A stretch of 64,000 nucleotides of DNA from Orychophragmus violaceus (Eukaryota > Streptophyta > Magnoliopsida > Brassicales > Brassicaceae). How positions within the stretch are numbered: the stretch's first letter is position 1; the number at the start of each line of letters is the position of its first letter. The stretch lies in NCBI GenBank assembly GCA_030180135.1, contig CM058236.1:55641728-55705727 (forward strand). The letters are read 5' to 3'. Shown piece by piece: positions 21,661-32,669 of the stretch. The notes under the pieces were generated by a model. That model was given only the letters and a program-made list of their open reading frames with translations. It searched no databases and was not told the origin of the DNA. The translations under genes and the position numbers were made by a program.

Positions 21661-22554
21661 GAGCTGCGTAATGGCCAGTCTATGACACCGAATGTGGCGG
21701 ACTATAAGCCCATGGACCGGGAACCATAGGAAGCGCGATTAATTATCATCTGGCAGAGAGTCAACTCGATCGCAAGGGGAAAGAACCAGAACCATAAACT
21801 TCAAATTTTTGGGGACCCCGAAATTGCGTCGAAGCTCTTCGGCTAACTGAAGGAATTTCTAGCAGTTCTAATCACATTAGGCAACCCTAGTATAAATTCG
21901 ATAGCCTAGGATCTAGGGTTTAGGTTTATTGAATCATAAGGATCTGGAAATTACCTGGAGATTAGCAGCGGAAAATGAACAGGTATTCGAGATTCACGAG
22001 CGCCTCAAGTGCTGCGCCTCTACTGGTATCCACACGCACACAAACTGGAATCCGTCGGGATGCTAGTGCCGGGAGATCGGATCTCTTCGGGATGCCTGTG
22101 TTTCTTAGAGGTGGTTGTTCTTAAGCTCAAACTTTTGTTTCAGGTCGTGCTATATCACATATATATAGACCTGAGAAAACCTAATTAATCACTGAATCCA
22201 ACCGAGATTAATTAAGTCTTTAAACCGAAATCTGTATTTCGATTTGCGCCTTGTGTCGATCGATGCCACTATCAGTGTCGATCGACACACCCTCAAAACA
22301 CGCGTGTAATGTGTATCAAATACACATTAATTAGATCATTACATTAATGATCATTCCCACATCAAGTATATCCAGTTTGCTTAGGTGTGTGACCCTGTAG
22401 GATCATATAATACCAGCAATGAGTTCATAACTCACAGATCACAAGTGGATTCTAGCAAAACATTATAATCACCTAGTATTATATGAATGTCTAATCTCGA
22501 CAACACAACTATCTCTAGAGTGATTACAAGTGTGATTGCAGGACATTCCCAACA
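21661..22554 (-). mobile_element. Copia-type LTR with some adjoining internal sequence, minus orientation
   Basis: The right edge reads GGACATTCCCAACA, so the element's LTR starts TGTTGGGAATGTCC on the minus strand. The stretch with GCTTAGGTGTGTGACCCT and GGATCATATAATA is the counterpart of 36180-36220 in the copia 3' LTR (GGGTCACACGCCTAAGC), reversed. A paired TCGATCGA motif lies at 22253-22290. The other end is not sharply defined and no pol sequence is attached. Confidence 0.5.
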
Positions 22555-23485
22555 CCAACTTCTCCGTGGACAAAGTTGAACTTAGGACAAGCCCCTTTTG
22601 GCTTCTCCAGAGAAAGACCCCAAAAATGCATGGCTACATCCGAGCTGACATGAGTATCTTCGAACTCCTCTTTGATCGTTGCACCGCCCATCGCGAAAGA
22701 AGAGTTCTGGAAAATATTATCACCGAAGCATTGACCATTATCCGGAAACGCAGTGCCTGTTCCCGACGAAGAGCATGAGACCTGGTCGATTTTCGGACCC
22801 TTGGAGCCTCGCCTTCGGAAGAAAGATTGACATGACAGTACCTCGATACAGGATCCATCGCACCTCTAAACCCTTCCATTGAAAATCACAACAAAGCAGA
22901 AGTCCAAACTTGGGAAAAGATCAAAACCCCAAATTTCCCAAAAACGAAGAAGAAAGCTTTGAGAAAACTCACAAAGACTAGAGAGAAGTTATCTAGAGGT
23001 TTCTTTTTTGGAGCGAAAGTGTGAGAAGTGAAGTGGAGGGAAGTTAATACTTGAAGATTTTACAAAGGCATGAGGCTTTGGGAATAATTAAACTTGATTA
23101 TCCTAGCATAAGCATGCTTAGGCTAATCATGGCAAATTAATCATGATTAGGCATGGCCTCGAAATCGGCCTAACTTTGCACGAGTAAATTGATTATGGAC
23201 GAACGATCTGGAAGGATCGTCGTGCGCGCACCAACGGACGTAAATCGCCTTGCTCGGGAGCTCGGGACGAATCTTGGTAGAAAATGTCATCCCAGAAGTC
23301 CATCTTGCTTGGCATGATAGACATAAGCCAAAACACGACAAATGATTCAGACAATCTTTCATCCTGAATGAACCAGCGTCGAAACAGAGAATGATCGAAT
23401 CGAATCTTTAAGACAATTAGTTTCGCCTCGAATATTAAAACACTCGCTATCATCGTACTCGAGTCTAACAAACTAGGTGGCTAAC
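22555..23485. mobile_element. Remnant of gypsy-element internal region
   Basis: This segment lies between the copia-type LTR and a gypsy 3' LTR start, and ends with a weak polypurine-like CTAGGTGGCTAAC. Short frames exist on both strands but I recognise no domain. The right half (23150-23480) has the CTCGGGAGCTCGGGA-like composition of this gypsy family's non-coding 3' region. Confidence 0.4.
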
Positions 23486-24010
23486 TGTTGGGGTCAAAAT
23501 CCCCCTCGACGAAAACAATAGCCGAAAGGGTGATCAAGTAATCAGATGCAGATGTTACTATACTTCATATAAACGGAACTTTGTAAGATTAACATTTTAT
23601 GTGAAGCACTTCCTATCAATGACGTTTCAAATGAATGATATTTCATACGAAACGCTTCAAATGAATTGAACAAAACCACTTAGCCAAACATCCAGACGGA
23701 TCAATCGGACGAACACATAACTCGACAAAATCTGCGGATAGGCGTAAACATTCAAACTAGCTGCTCGGAAACTCCAAAATAGCCAAATCAGCTCAGAAAT
23801 TCCAAGCTGGATCAGATCCTAGATAAACTAGCTCAAAAATTCCGAGCAAAACCAGCTGATGTCTCATGCGTCCTGTGCAATGCGTCACTGAAGACAAGAA
23901 ATCATCTCTCTTTTTCACGAAGAAAATTCTGCAATCTTTATTTTCAGAGCAACAGAGTATCATTGTAAACATCATCTCGGGAAGGACCATGGATCGCACC
24001 GGAAATTTCA
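23486..24010 (+). mobile_element. Truncated gypsy LTR (TGTTGGGGTC family)
   Basis: The LTR starts TGTTGGGGTCAAAATCCCCC and continues with CTCGACGAAAACAATAG, the same start as the LTRs at 51272 and 56206 and the reversed ends of the LTRs at 26017 and 50910. It holds a few TGCTCGGAA/TTCCGAGC motifs. It fades near 24010 without the TCTCACA end, so only the 5' half remains. Confidence 0.65.
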
Positions 24011-24289
24011 TAGTTCAATATATTTTCTAAGATAGAGCTAAATCCATACACAATGCTAAGGATTCGAAGGGCTCCAAATCTGGCTGGAGTAGTTAGCTCC
24101 ACCTCCTTGATCTCACAATTGCGGAGACAAAGTTTCAACATCACTCTCGGAATTGCAAAGCTTAAACTCTTGATCAACTATTTCCAATATCTGTATTTCA
24201 ATCGCTGGTTTTACATAATTTTCATTTTCTACTTATTAGAAAATAAGGAATTAAAAAGCAACATTTCTTTTGAATAGAATTTAAAAGAT
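24011..24289. other. Unassigned non-coding DNA
   Basis: No recognised gene or repeat. Short frames on both strands look incidental. Confidence 0.4.
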
Positions 24290-24840
24290 ATCTAATATAT
24301 ATAAAAGAGAAGTGATGAGAGAGAAATATTCATGTCCTCTCTTCGACACATCATAAATTGTTTAGGTGTCAAACCCACGGCAAATTTCGCTTTTTTATTT
24401 TAGTGACTATTAACAAAAAAAATTTCCACAGAATTCTTTGCCTCTACCGTAAACCGTTCACGATCCCGATAACTCTTCCTCATTTTCGCCATTTTAGGAT
24501 CTTCAATTGCTTTCTCCATCAACGTAAAATTAAAGCTTCTTCCTTTGATCAATTCCTACCAACTGAATTGATTATTTATTCTAAGAATTGAAAGTTGTTT
24601 TTGTTTTTCTCATTTTTGAGAATTAGGGTTTCTAAAAAAGGTTCAGAAAAAACCCTGATGAAGCGCTCTGATCCGTCGAGACCAATACCGTCCGATCGAA
24701 ACAAACCAGACGAAGATTCCAATGAGTCGTCTTATATCCTTCAATTTTCTTAGTTGTTTTTCAAATCCATAACCCCTCTTTTCGTGTTGTAAATCGATGG
24801 GTTAGATTAGTTATTACAATCAACAATTCTGAAAGCTAGA
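24290..24840 (+). mobile_element. Possible Helitron 5' end and leader
   Basis: TCTAATATATATAAAAGAGA at about 24290 resembles Arabidopsis Helitron 5' termini. Downstream (24440-24760) is UTR-like sequence with an ATG at 24658 reading MKRSDPSRPIPSDRNKPD, which I do not recognise. The gypsy element at 24841 interrupts this unit; it resumes at 37951. No matching 3' hairpin was found, so the call is tentative. Confidence 0.3.
24836..24840. repeat. Target-site duplication CTAGA, left copy
   Basis: CTAGA occurs immediately before the gypsy LTR start at 24841 and again at 37946-37950, immediately after the second LTR. Confidence 0.75.
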
Positions 24841-26017
24841 TGTGAGAGTCGAAACTCGCACGGTCAAAACTTGTTGAGCAAAACTTTTTAGGGAACAAAA
24901 ACTTCAAGGATAAACCACTAAAATAGCAAACTCGGAGGAAGTTTTATTGATGTTAGATCGGAAGGAGTACAAAGGTCGGAAAAGAGAATACAATGAAAAG
25001 AAATCGGTAAGAAAACTGCTCGAAACTCTTAAGTCTAGATGCTAGGGTTTTTCGCTATGCCTCTCTCGTATGTCTTCTACCTCCTTATATAACTGCGGGA
25101 AATCGGCTTCGAGAATATTTCCGCAAGATTTGCGGAAATCTTCCTGTTCTTATCTCCTTCCTTTTCCGTTAAGATTTACATTTCTATCTCGGATTTTCCT
25201 TTTCAGCTCGGCGATCTCTCTTCCTTTACTCCTTTGTCTTTATCTTCTTCATCTTTCCGCGGCTTGACCTATTTGCTGAATGGGCCGAGAAAGGACGGTC
25301 CGAGTCCATTTGTGTCTAGGCTTCTTTATTCGGCCCAAAGTTTCGGACATACGAATATTGTACGTTTGGGCCCAAATTCGTATTTCCTCTAACTTTATCC
25401 GACAACTTGGTCTAACGGCCGCGATAGTATAAGCTGATGTTTCCGAAGATGGATTGCGGCTAGTTGCGCATCCACAGAATGAGATATCGCCAAATGCTTG
25501 ATCATATGCTATCTATTCGGAAAGTTTGGAGAGGTGAAATCCAGCTCGGAAGTTTCCAAGAGATGCATTCAGCTCGGAACTTTCGAAAGAGCTATTCATG
25601 ATCGGAAAACGAGAAGGGAAGAGTTCGGGTCCGAGCTCGTTTAGCTCGGAACTTACGAGCTGGTTCAGCTTGTATTTTCGAGCTCGTTCAGCTCGATGAT
25701 TCCGAGCTGGTTTGGCTCGGTTCCGAGCTGATTCAGCTCGATCTTTGTCCACTCGGATGTTTCGATGATCCATAATCCCCGTCGAAAGGTGCGTTTGTCC
25801 GATTAGTCAGCTGTATACGAAATGTCGTCTATTTCGTATGGAATGCATTTTTCGAAACCATTTTTCCAACAAGTTGTTCAAATGAAACTATCGGCACTTC
25901 GTATAACTTGGTCGTTCGTATGGAACATCGTTTGTACGTAGCGGACATTTGTCTGTGTCTGATTGTCCGATCTTGTTTTGGCTATTGTTTCCGTCGAGGG
26001 GGTTTTCGACCCCAACA
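24841..26017 (-). mobile_element. 3' LTR of the gypsy element (complete)
   Basis: It starts TGTGAGAGTCGAAACTCGCA and ends CGACCCCAACA on the plus strand, so TGTTGGGGTCG...CTCTCACA in element sense. It is 1177 bp long. It carries about five copies of a 23-bp CCGAGCTGGTTCAGCTCGG-like unit at 25630-25740. TATATAACTGCGGG at 25083 lies on the strand opposite to element sense, so I do not call it the promoter. Confidence 0.8.
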
Positions 26018-26033
26018 ATTAGCCCCCCAGCTC
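26018..26033 (-). promoter_or_regulatory. Polypurine tract of the gypsy element
   Basis: Reversed it reads GAGCTGGGGGGCTAAT directly before the LTR TGTTGG. This is the plus-strand DNA synthesis primer and fixes the element orientation as minus. Confidence 0.75.
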
Positions 26034-27159
26034 GTCAGACTCGAGTACGATGATGGCGAGGTTATTTTGTATTCAAGGAAAAAGCAATTGTCCGAAAGAC
26101 TTAGTTCGGTCCTTTCTGTTTTGTTGCTTTTCCGTTTGCGACGAAGGGTTGTCCGAATCGTTTGTCGCATTTACGTCTTCGTCTTGTATGTCAAGTTAGA
26201 CGGATTTTTTGGAACGGTATTTTCGAGTTGGATTTGTTCCATCCCTTCGAGTAAGTCGACTCACATCCGTTTGCGAATACATGGTGACCCCTTTGGATCT
26301 TTCGCCCGTAATTGATTTTTTGTGCAAAGTCTTCCGAGCAATTCCGTATGTTATTGAAATTTTCTTCGGAACCATTGGTCGTTCGGGTGTATGATCTTGA
26401 TGCTTCTTTACTTCAAGCGAAGAATTTTTGTTTACAGCTGAACCTTATGAAAGGCTGCCTACGTACCCTTAAGAAAGGGATCAAGCCATCCGTAGTTCTA
26501 AGTCTTGTCGTTGGATGTTTGGCAATTCGTTGTTGGTCTTTCATCGATGCTTCCATATTCGAACAAGCAAAATAGTCGAGAAGGTGCGCTGAAATGTGAA
26601 CCGGTCGTGTTTACGAATGTGATGAGTTCGAGAGGGAAATCGCGTTGTGCTTCGAAATTTTCCAAGTAAATCTGCTCGGATTTCCGAGCATGTCTTCTCA
26701 AAATTTCTTTGAAAGTCCGCTCGGATTTCCTGCGCAACATGCTTGGATTTTATGAGTAAATCTGCTCTGATTTTCCGAGTAGGTCTGTTCGGATTTTCCG
26801 AGTGAGTCTACTCAGAGTTGTGAGTAGGATTTGGTTTCAGGTTAGTTTGTCGAGTCTGCTAGGACGATTTGTACGTCCGAGAAGCTGAACTTTCGTGTTG
26901 ACGTCAGGTCGCTTAATGCAAAAAGTCGAGCAGATTTTATGGGGAGAAAATTTCCTTCATCGGCTCCGTATAGATTGTACGAGTTGGTTTCATAGAGTTT
27001 GAAGGCTTTTCCAGACAGCTTCGTATAATTCCCGAAGGAAAGTATGATTTAGATTTTGACCCTTGGTGTTTTTAGGAGCATTACATTCATATGCGTATTT
27101 TGAGTCTTGAGTTTAATGGGATAGCGTTTAAATCTGGCGCGCGTAGAAGCGTTCCGCCA

Positions 27160-27650
27160 TATTTCGAAGACCAGCGTGCTCAGAAGCGCCTAACTGGGTA
27201 TTGAGTTAAGTTTGAAGGTCAGTGAGATATACTCTACTTACGATCCTGAGATGATTGAGACCAGTGTGCTCGGAAGCGTCTTACAGGGTTTCAAAATTGA
27301 GTCCGAGGAATAGTAAGACGTATTCCTTCCGCGGACATGTAATGATTAGACCAGTGTGCTCGGAAGTATCTTACTGGGTTTCGAAATTGATTCCGGGGAG
27401 TAGCAAGACGTACTCCTCTTGCGGACTTGTAATGTTTAGAATATTGTGCTCGGAAGCGTCTTACTGGGTTTTGACATCGAGTCCGAGAAATAACAAAACA
27501 TACTTATCTTGCGGACCTATAATGACTTAGACCAGTGTGCTCGGAAGCGTCTTACTGAGTTTTGAGTCCGAGAAATAATAAAACGTTTTTCTCTTGTGGA
27601 CTTATAATGATCAGACCAGCGTACTCAGAAGCGTCTTGTTAGGTTTCGAG
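27160..27650. repeat. Tandem repeat, ~90-bp unit, in gypsy 3' non-coding region
   Basis: CCAGTGTGCT (or a close variant) lies at 27261, 27351, 27441, 27532 and 27616, each followed by CGGAAG and TCTTACTGGGTTT-like sequence and by GCGGAC(T/A)TGTAATG. There are about six units, with spacing 90, 90, 91 and 84 bp. A 91-codon frame here is a by-product, since 90 is a multiple of three. Confidence 0.8.
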
Positions 27651-28671
27651 GAGTTTTACGGTTGACTTTAGTACTAGTGCGGGGGTCTGCCGTCTTACAT
27701 TCCCAAGTCGGTCGTATAGTGTACTCAATAATGACGTTGTCGAGACCAGTGTGTTGTATTTTACTGGGTTTGGATTTTCGATCCCGATTTTCCGTGACAC
27801 TATCGCCTTGCATCTTTCGTTTACTGAAAGTAAGACGGTATCCGCAGGACCACCTTTCAAAGATACCGAACCAAGATATACTTGGTTAAAACGTCATTTT
27901 ACTAGTGTGCTGAGTAGCGTCATACTGGATTTTTTTGGGGTCTATTATCATCTCCAGTATTGGTGCGGTGGATTTAAAGACCTGTCAACAACCCGTATTC
28001 GGGATCTTACGTCAACCCCTCGACTTACGTTCCCTTCGCCGATAATAAACATACCTTGGCGGTATTTAAGATTTATGTATCGCGCTTTATCCGTTTGTTG
28101 GACGTATAGAGCCTCAATTCATATAGGACAAGTTGGCTAATATCCGTAAAGGATGTATGCGTTTGTCCGTTGCGGCCGTCAGCGGACAAGTTAAGCTATT
28201 CCTAACAACTATGCATACGACGTAATAGTAGGCGGATTCTAAGTTTCAAAGTTCGTATCCTAATTTCGATCTAAGAGAAGTAAATTAAAATGAAAATGAG
28301 AAAGGGAGTTTGTTTTCATTACCGGATGACTTCAAGAATATGGTCAGGGAGCGGACTTGTCGCGGTTCCAACTTCGATCCGCTGTCCGGAGTCGCTTGAA
28401 TGAATCGGTTGTACGAGACAAGCGCTTAGCTCGGACTTCTCGAGTGGTTGGCTTAGAATTTTGGTGGGGAAGTGATCAGCTCGGAATTTCCGCAGAGAAT
28501 GGTCAGTTCGGAGTTTTCGCAAAGAACGGTCAGCTCAGAATTTTCGAGAGAATGGTCAGTTCAGAATTTCCGCAAAGAATGGTTAGCTTGGTATTTCCGC
28601 GGAGGGTTGTCAGCTCGGAATTTCCGCGGAGGTTGTCAGCACGGGATTTCCGGGCTGACCTGTTTGATTAG

Positions 28672-29300
28672 CTCGGACTTTCCTAGCCGATTTGCTAGAA
28701 AGTTCCTAGCTGATTTCCTCGGACTTTCCTATCTGAATTGCTAGAAAGTTCCTAGCTGATTTACTCGGACTTTCCTAGCGGATCTGCTAGAAAGTTCCTA
28801 GCTGATTTGCTTGATTAGCTCGGACTTTTCTAGCTGTTTTGCTGGAAAGTTCCTAGCTGATTTGCTAGGAAGTTCCGAGCTGACTTGTTTGATTAGCTCG
28901 GACTTTCCTAGCTGATTTGATGGAAAGTTCCTAACTGACTTGTTTGATTAGCTCGGACTTTCCTAGCTGAATTGCTAGAAAGTTCCTAGCTGATTTGCTC
29001 GGACTTTCCTAGCTGATCTGCTAGAAAGTTCTTAGCTGATTTGCTTGATTAGCTCAGACTTTTCTAGCTGATTTGCTGGAAAGTTCCTAGCTGATTTGCT
29101 CAGAAGTTCCGAGCTGGCTTGTTTGATTAGCTCGGACTTTCCTAGCTGATTTGCTTGGAAGTGTCGAGCTGACTTGCTTGGAGTTCCTAGCTCACTTGCT
29201 CGGAAGTTTCTAGCTGACTTGCTCGGATAGCTCGGGCATTCCTAGCTGACTTGTCAGAAGTTCCTACATGATTTGTTTGAATGTTCCGAGCAACTTTGTC
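28672..29300. repeat. Tandem repeat, 46/55-bp units, with CTAGAAAGTTCCTAG cores
   Basis: Units alternate CTCGGACTTTCCTAGCTGA and TTTGCTAGAAAGTTCCTAGC. GAAAGTTC starts at 28698, 28744, 28790, 28845, 28923, 28978, 29024 and 29079. The commonest spacings are 46 and 55 bp. Each core is a near-perfect palindrome. Confidence 0.8.
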
Positions 29301-30536
29301 CAGAGAGCTATCGAGTTCGAAAAATTGTTTTGAAAATTTCCATATTTTGATGCGGAAATATAGATATATACGGACCCACTCCCCCTCTTTTTTTTTTTAA
29401 AAAAAGGAGGGATATCTGAACCAATCAAGTTATCGCCTGCCTATGTCCCCCTTTCGAGGATCATTCGGAGCTTACGAGTCCGTTGAGAGTGAAGTTAGTT
29501 CATCTTTGTTAGAGCTTTGGTTTGTTTCTTTGACCAACCGAGATGGTAGGATCTATGATTGTAGCTGAAATCTATTGCTTACAACGAGCTGAAGCCTAGT
29601 CGGCTCTAGTAGAGTTGAGGAATCCTGCTTGCGAGTTGAGATAGACTTATATCCGATTAGTTGAGGTGTCGCGGACGTGTGTCCGCTCAGAAGAATTGGT
29701 GCTTAAAGGGATTTAGTCTTCACTCGGCCGCACTTTTTCTCGACAAAGATTCAGTTCGGATATGGGTGGGCGTTGATCAGAATGTGCTTTGGTCGTCGGC
29801 ACATATTCCTTGTTGGGCTGCTCAGTGGTTCGTGCTCGGAGATTGACTTGCTCTGCTCGGACCGCTGATGAGCCGAAATTCTGAGATATTTCAAGTAGTA
29901 TGACTGCGTAGACGCCAAGCAGGATAATCGCGAAAATACTGAACAAAACGTTTCATGATAGGTTAGTACGTCGCGGGATAGATATTGTCCAAGCTGATAA
30001 GTTCGGGCATGCTTGGTCAAGTATTGTCGAACTTATGTGAGATAAGGCAATTTTCGTCTTCCACAAATCTTTGTATTGTGTTTCGGAAACTCTTTGCTTG
30101 GAAAATATTTTTTTTTTTTTGTAATATACATATATGTATGTATATACACATATGTATATATACAAAGCCCATGACCAGCTCGGCCATTCATCCGCCCGAG
30201 TTGCTTTTCCTTTTTTTTCCGCGAGCTGATTGCTCTGTTTTGTCCGAGATGAATTTTTTATTTTCTTTCGTCTTCTTCTCCGAGCTGGTTGCTCGTTGCT
30301 CCCTTCCCAGACTTTTTTTTTCTTAGCTGCTCTTTTTTTTGGCACATCCTTAATTACTTTAAGGACGCGTTTGTCTGAGCAATCAACCAGCTCACTTTCT
30401 TCCGAGCTGTTTTCTTTCTTTTTTCCATTTTTTTTTCTTCCTTTCCAGCTCGGATGTCCGAGATGATTCTCTCCATTTTTTTTAGTTCGGATTTCCGAGC
30501 TGGTTCAACTCGGATTTTTCAAAAAATATGCAAGTT

Positions 30537-31027
30537 GTCGAGCATGCTGCGTGAGTTGTCAAGCAAGCTGCGCGAGCTACCGATCAAGCTGCGCGTATTG
30601 CCGAGCATGCTTTGCGAGTTGTCGAGCATGCTTTGCGAGTTGCCGAGCATGCTTGCGAGTTGCCGAGTATGCTCCGCGAGTTGCCGAGCATGTTTTGGCA
30701 AGTTGTCGAGCACGCTTGCGAGTTGCCGAGCATGCTTGCGAGTTGCCGAGCATGCATTGCGAGTTGCCGAGCATGCTTTGCGAGTTGCCGAGCATGCTTT
30801 ACGAATTGCCGAGCACGCTTGCGAGTTGCCGAGCATGCTTGCGAGTTGCGAGTTGCCGAACATGCTTTGCGAGTTGCCGAGCATGCTTTGCGAGTTGCCG
30901 AGTACGCTTTGCGAGTTGCCGATCACGCTTGCGAGTTGCCGTGCATGCTTTGCGAGTTGCCGAGCATGCTTTGCGAGTTGCCGAGCATGCTTGCGAGTTG
31001 CCGAGCACGCTTGCGAGTTGCCGAGTG
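30537..31027. repeat. Minisatellite, ~20-21-bp unit (GAGTTGCCGAGCATGCTTGC)
   Basis: There are about 24 near-identical units of 20 or 21 bp containing the palindrome GCATGC. Because unit lengths are mixed, all frames stay open for long distances and produce apparent Cys/Ser/Arg-rich proteins of up to 202 codons on both strands; these are not genes. Confidence 0.9.
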
Positions 31028-31039
31028 CTGGATCTCCTA

Positions 31040-31300
31040 TAAAATCGATTTTAAATTATTAATTTCCAAAATTTTGAAATTAGAAAGTTTCTTAAATTAG
31101 AAGTTTCTAGATTTGCATGTTTTGGATTTTAGAAAATTTCTATATTTAGAAAGTTTCCAATTTGTAGGAAGTTTCCAATTTTAGAAAGTTTCCAAGTTTA
31201 GGAAGTTTCCAATTTTAGAAAGTTTCCAAAATTAGTAGGTTTCCCAAAAAGGAAAGTTTCCCAAAATAGTAATCTTCTATTTTGGGATAAAATCTTAATA
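31040..31300. repeat. Short direct repeats TAGGAAGTTTCCAATTT
   Basis: At least six copies of (A/G)GAAAGTTTCCAA or GGAAGTTTCCAA occur between about 31135 and 31265. They lie at the junction between the gypsy minisatellite and the copia leader; I cannot say to which element they belong. Confidence 0.6.
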
Positions 31301-31808
31301 AACCTACAAACCTCAAACAATATCAAGCGTTGGATGTCTTGTCCAGTCTATGTCAGCTGTCGAAGTCCATTCAATTGTACTCATGGCCTTACAGTGTGAG
31401 GGTGTCTACTTTTGCGTGGGTAAGACGGTTTGTGATTCATAAATGTCATTGGGAGTCCCAGACATTAGTGATTACATGACTGTATAGTCTGGTTTTCTTG
31501 ACTAGGCCATCGGGAGTCCCGGGCCTTGAGACATCAGAGTGGATTGGGCCTCGGGCCCAGATTCACAACCAAGAGTTATATCACGGATATAATTAGCCGA
31601 GATAGGGCTTACCGATATAAGCTAAGGTTGGGTGACGGCCAGTGGCCCACTTTGATCTTAGTTATATGTGGAGCTTGGAATCATTATATTCTATTGAGGG
31701 TAACTGATGTTATTGAATATAATGCGAGATTAATCATATTAAGTATAATGCGAGATTAATCATATTGAACATAATAACTAAAACTCTATTTATCTCTAAA
31801 TTTCAGCT

Positions 31809-32597
31809 ATGACGAGCACAAACAATCAAAACACTTTCTCGATCCGGTATGTCCTTGAGATGGACAAACTGAACGGATCAAATTTCTTGACTTGGTCGCG
31901 GAACCTGAGACTAGTTCTCAGGCAGGAGAGAAAGGACTATGTCCTTGAAAGAGCTCTCCCCGTGAGGATCGGGTCCAATGCCTCCCATGCAGTATATGAT
32001 GCTTGGAATAAGCATTATAATGATGCGGTAGATGTGCGTGGTCTGATATTGGATACCATGGACTCAGACTTGCGGGAGCAATATGAGAACATGGAGTCGC
32101 CAATAGAGATGATCAGCAGCCTGAAATTGAAATTTCAGGAGCAGGTAAGAGTTGAGAGATACCAGTTGGTTAAGTCTATCACTAGCTGCAAGCTACCAAA
32201 TGATCATCCAGTGAGTCCTCATGTCAGTAAAATGATGGGTTACATTGATAACCTGAGGAAACTGGATTATCCAGTTAGCCAAGAATTGGCAACTGAGATC
32301 ATTCTGCAGTCGCTGCCGTCAAGCTATGATAAGTTCAGAAGGAACTATATCAAGAAAGGCTTAACGAAGACGCTGACTAAACTGCATGATATGCTCAAGA
32401 CAGTTGAGCCAAACGTGAAGAGTACCCTGTACAATCTCATGAATGAGAAGGGTGAAGACAAAGTTGTCCAGATTTTGAATCATGGCAAGCGTGTGTCTTC
32501 TGAGCCCAAGTCAGATACCTCTTACGTTGGTAAGTGCTGCTACTGTAAAGAGACTGGGCATTGGAAGAGAGATTGCATTAAATATCATGGAAGATGA
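31809..32597 (+). CDS. Copia Gag polyprotein (UBN2-type) with CCHC zinc knuckle
   Basis: This is an intact 262-codon frame. The N-terminal part has LNGSNFLTWSRNLRLVL, the usual copia Gag opening. The middle contains LREQYENMESPIEMISSLK and QELATEIILQSLPSSYDKF, hallmarks of the UBN2 domain. The C-terminus holds one zinc knuckle, CCYCKETGHWKRDC (CX2CX4HX4C). Gag packages element RNA into particles in the cytoplasm. A stop follows the knuckle region, and the protease remnant starts about 75 bp later, as in elements where Gag and Pol are separated. It is the only intact retroelement ORF of its size here; the rest of pol is dead. Confidence 0.85.
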   Translation: MTSTNNQNTFSIRYVLEMDKLNGSNFLTWSRNLRLVLRQERKDYVLERALPVRIGSNASHAVYDAWNKHYNDAVDVRGLILDTMDSDLREQYENMESPIEMISSLKLKFQEQVRVERYQLVKSITSCKLPNDHPVSPHVSKMMGYIDNLRKLDYPVSQELATEIILQSLPSSYDKFRRNYIKKGLTKTLTKLHDMLKTVEPNVKSTLYNLMNEKGEDKVVQILNHGKRVSSEPKSDTSYVGKCCYCKETGHWKRDCIKYHGR

Positions 32598-32669
32598 TGA
32601 GGAGTTGAAGTCTATGTATGAGACTACTTCCTCAGGTATTCATGTTATTACTTCAAGTTCTACCTTATA

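Noticed and set aside
25903..26580. ORFs of 135 and 87 codons right of the gypsy LTR
   Set aside because: They span the LTR end and polypurine tract in the antisense direction of the element and show no domain.
29953..30345. Lys-rich 130-codon minus ORF
   Set aside because: It derives from T-rich tracts in the gypsy 3' non-coding region and ends in an AT microsatellite; low-complexity only.
27160..31027. CRISPR-like regular repeats
   Set aside because: Units are contiguous or degenerate without unique spacers, and the genome is a plant nuclear one; they are minisatellites.
30454..31100. Six or more long Cys-rich ORFs on both strands
   Set aside because: All come from one 20/21-bp minisatellite; the same repeat is open in several frames at once.
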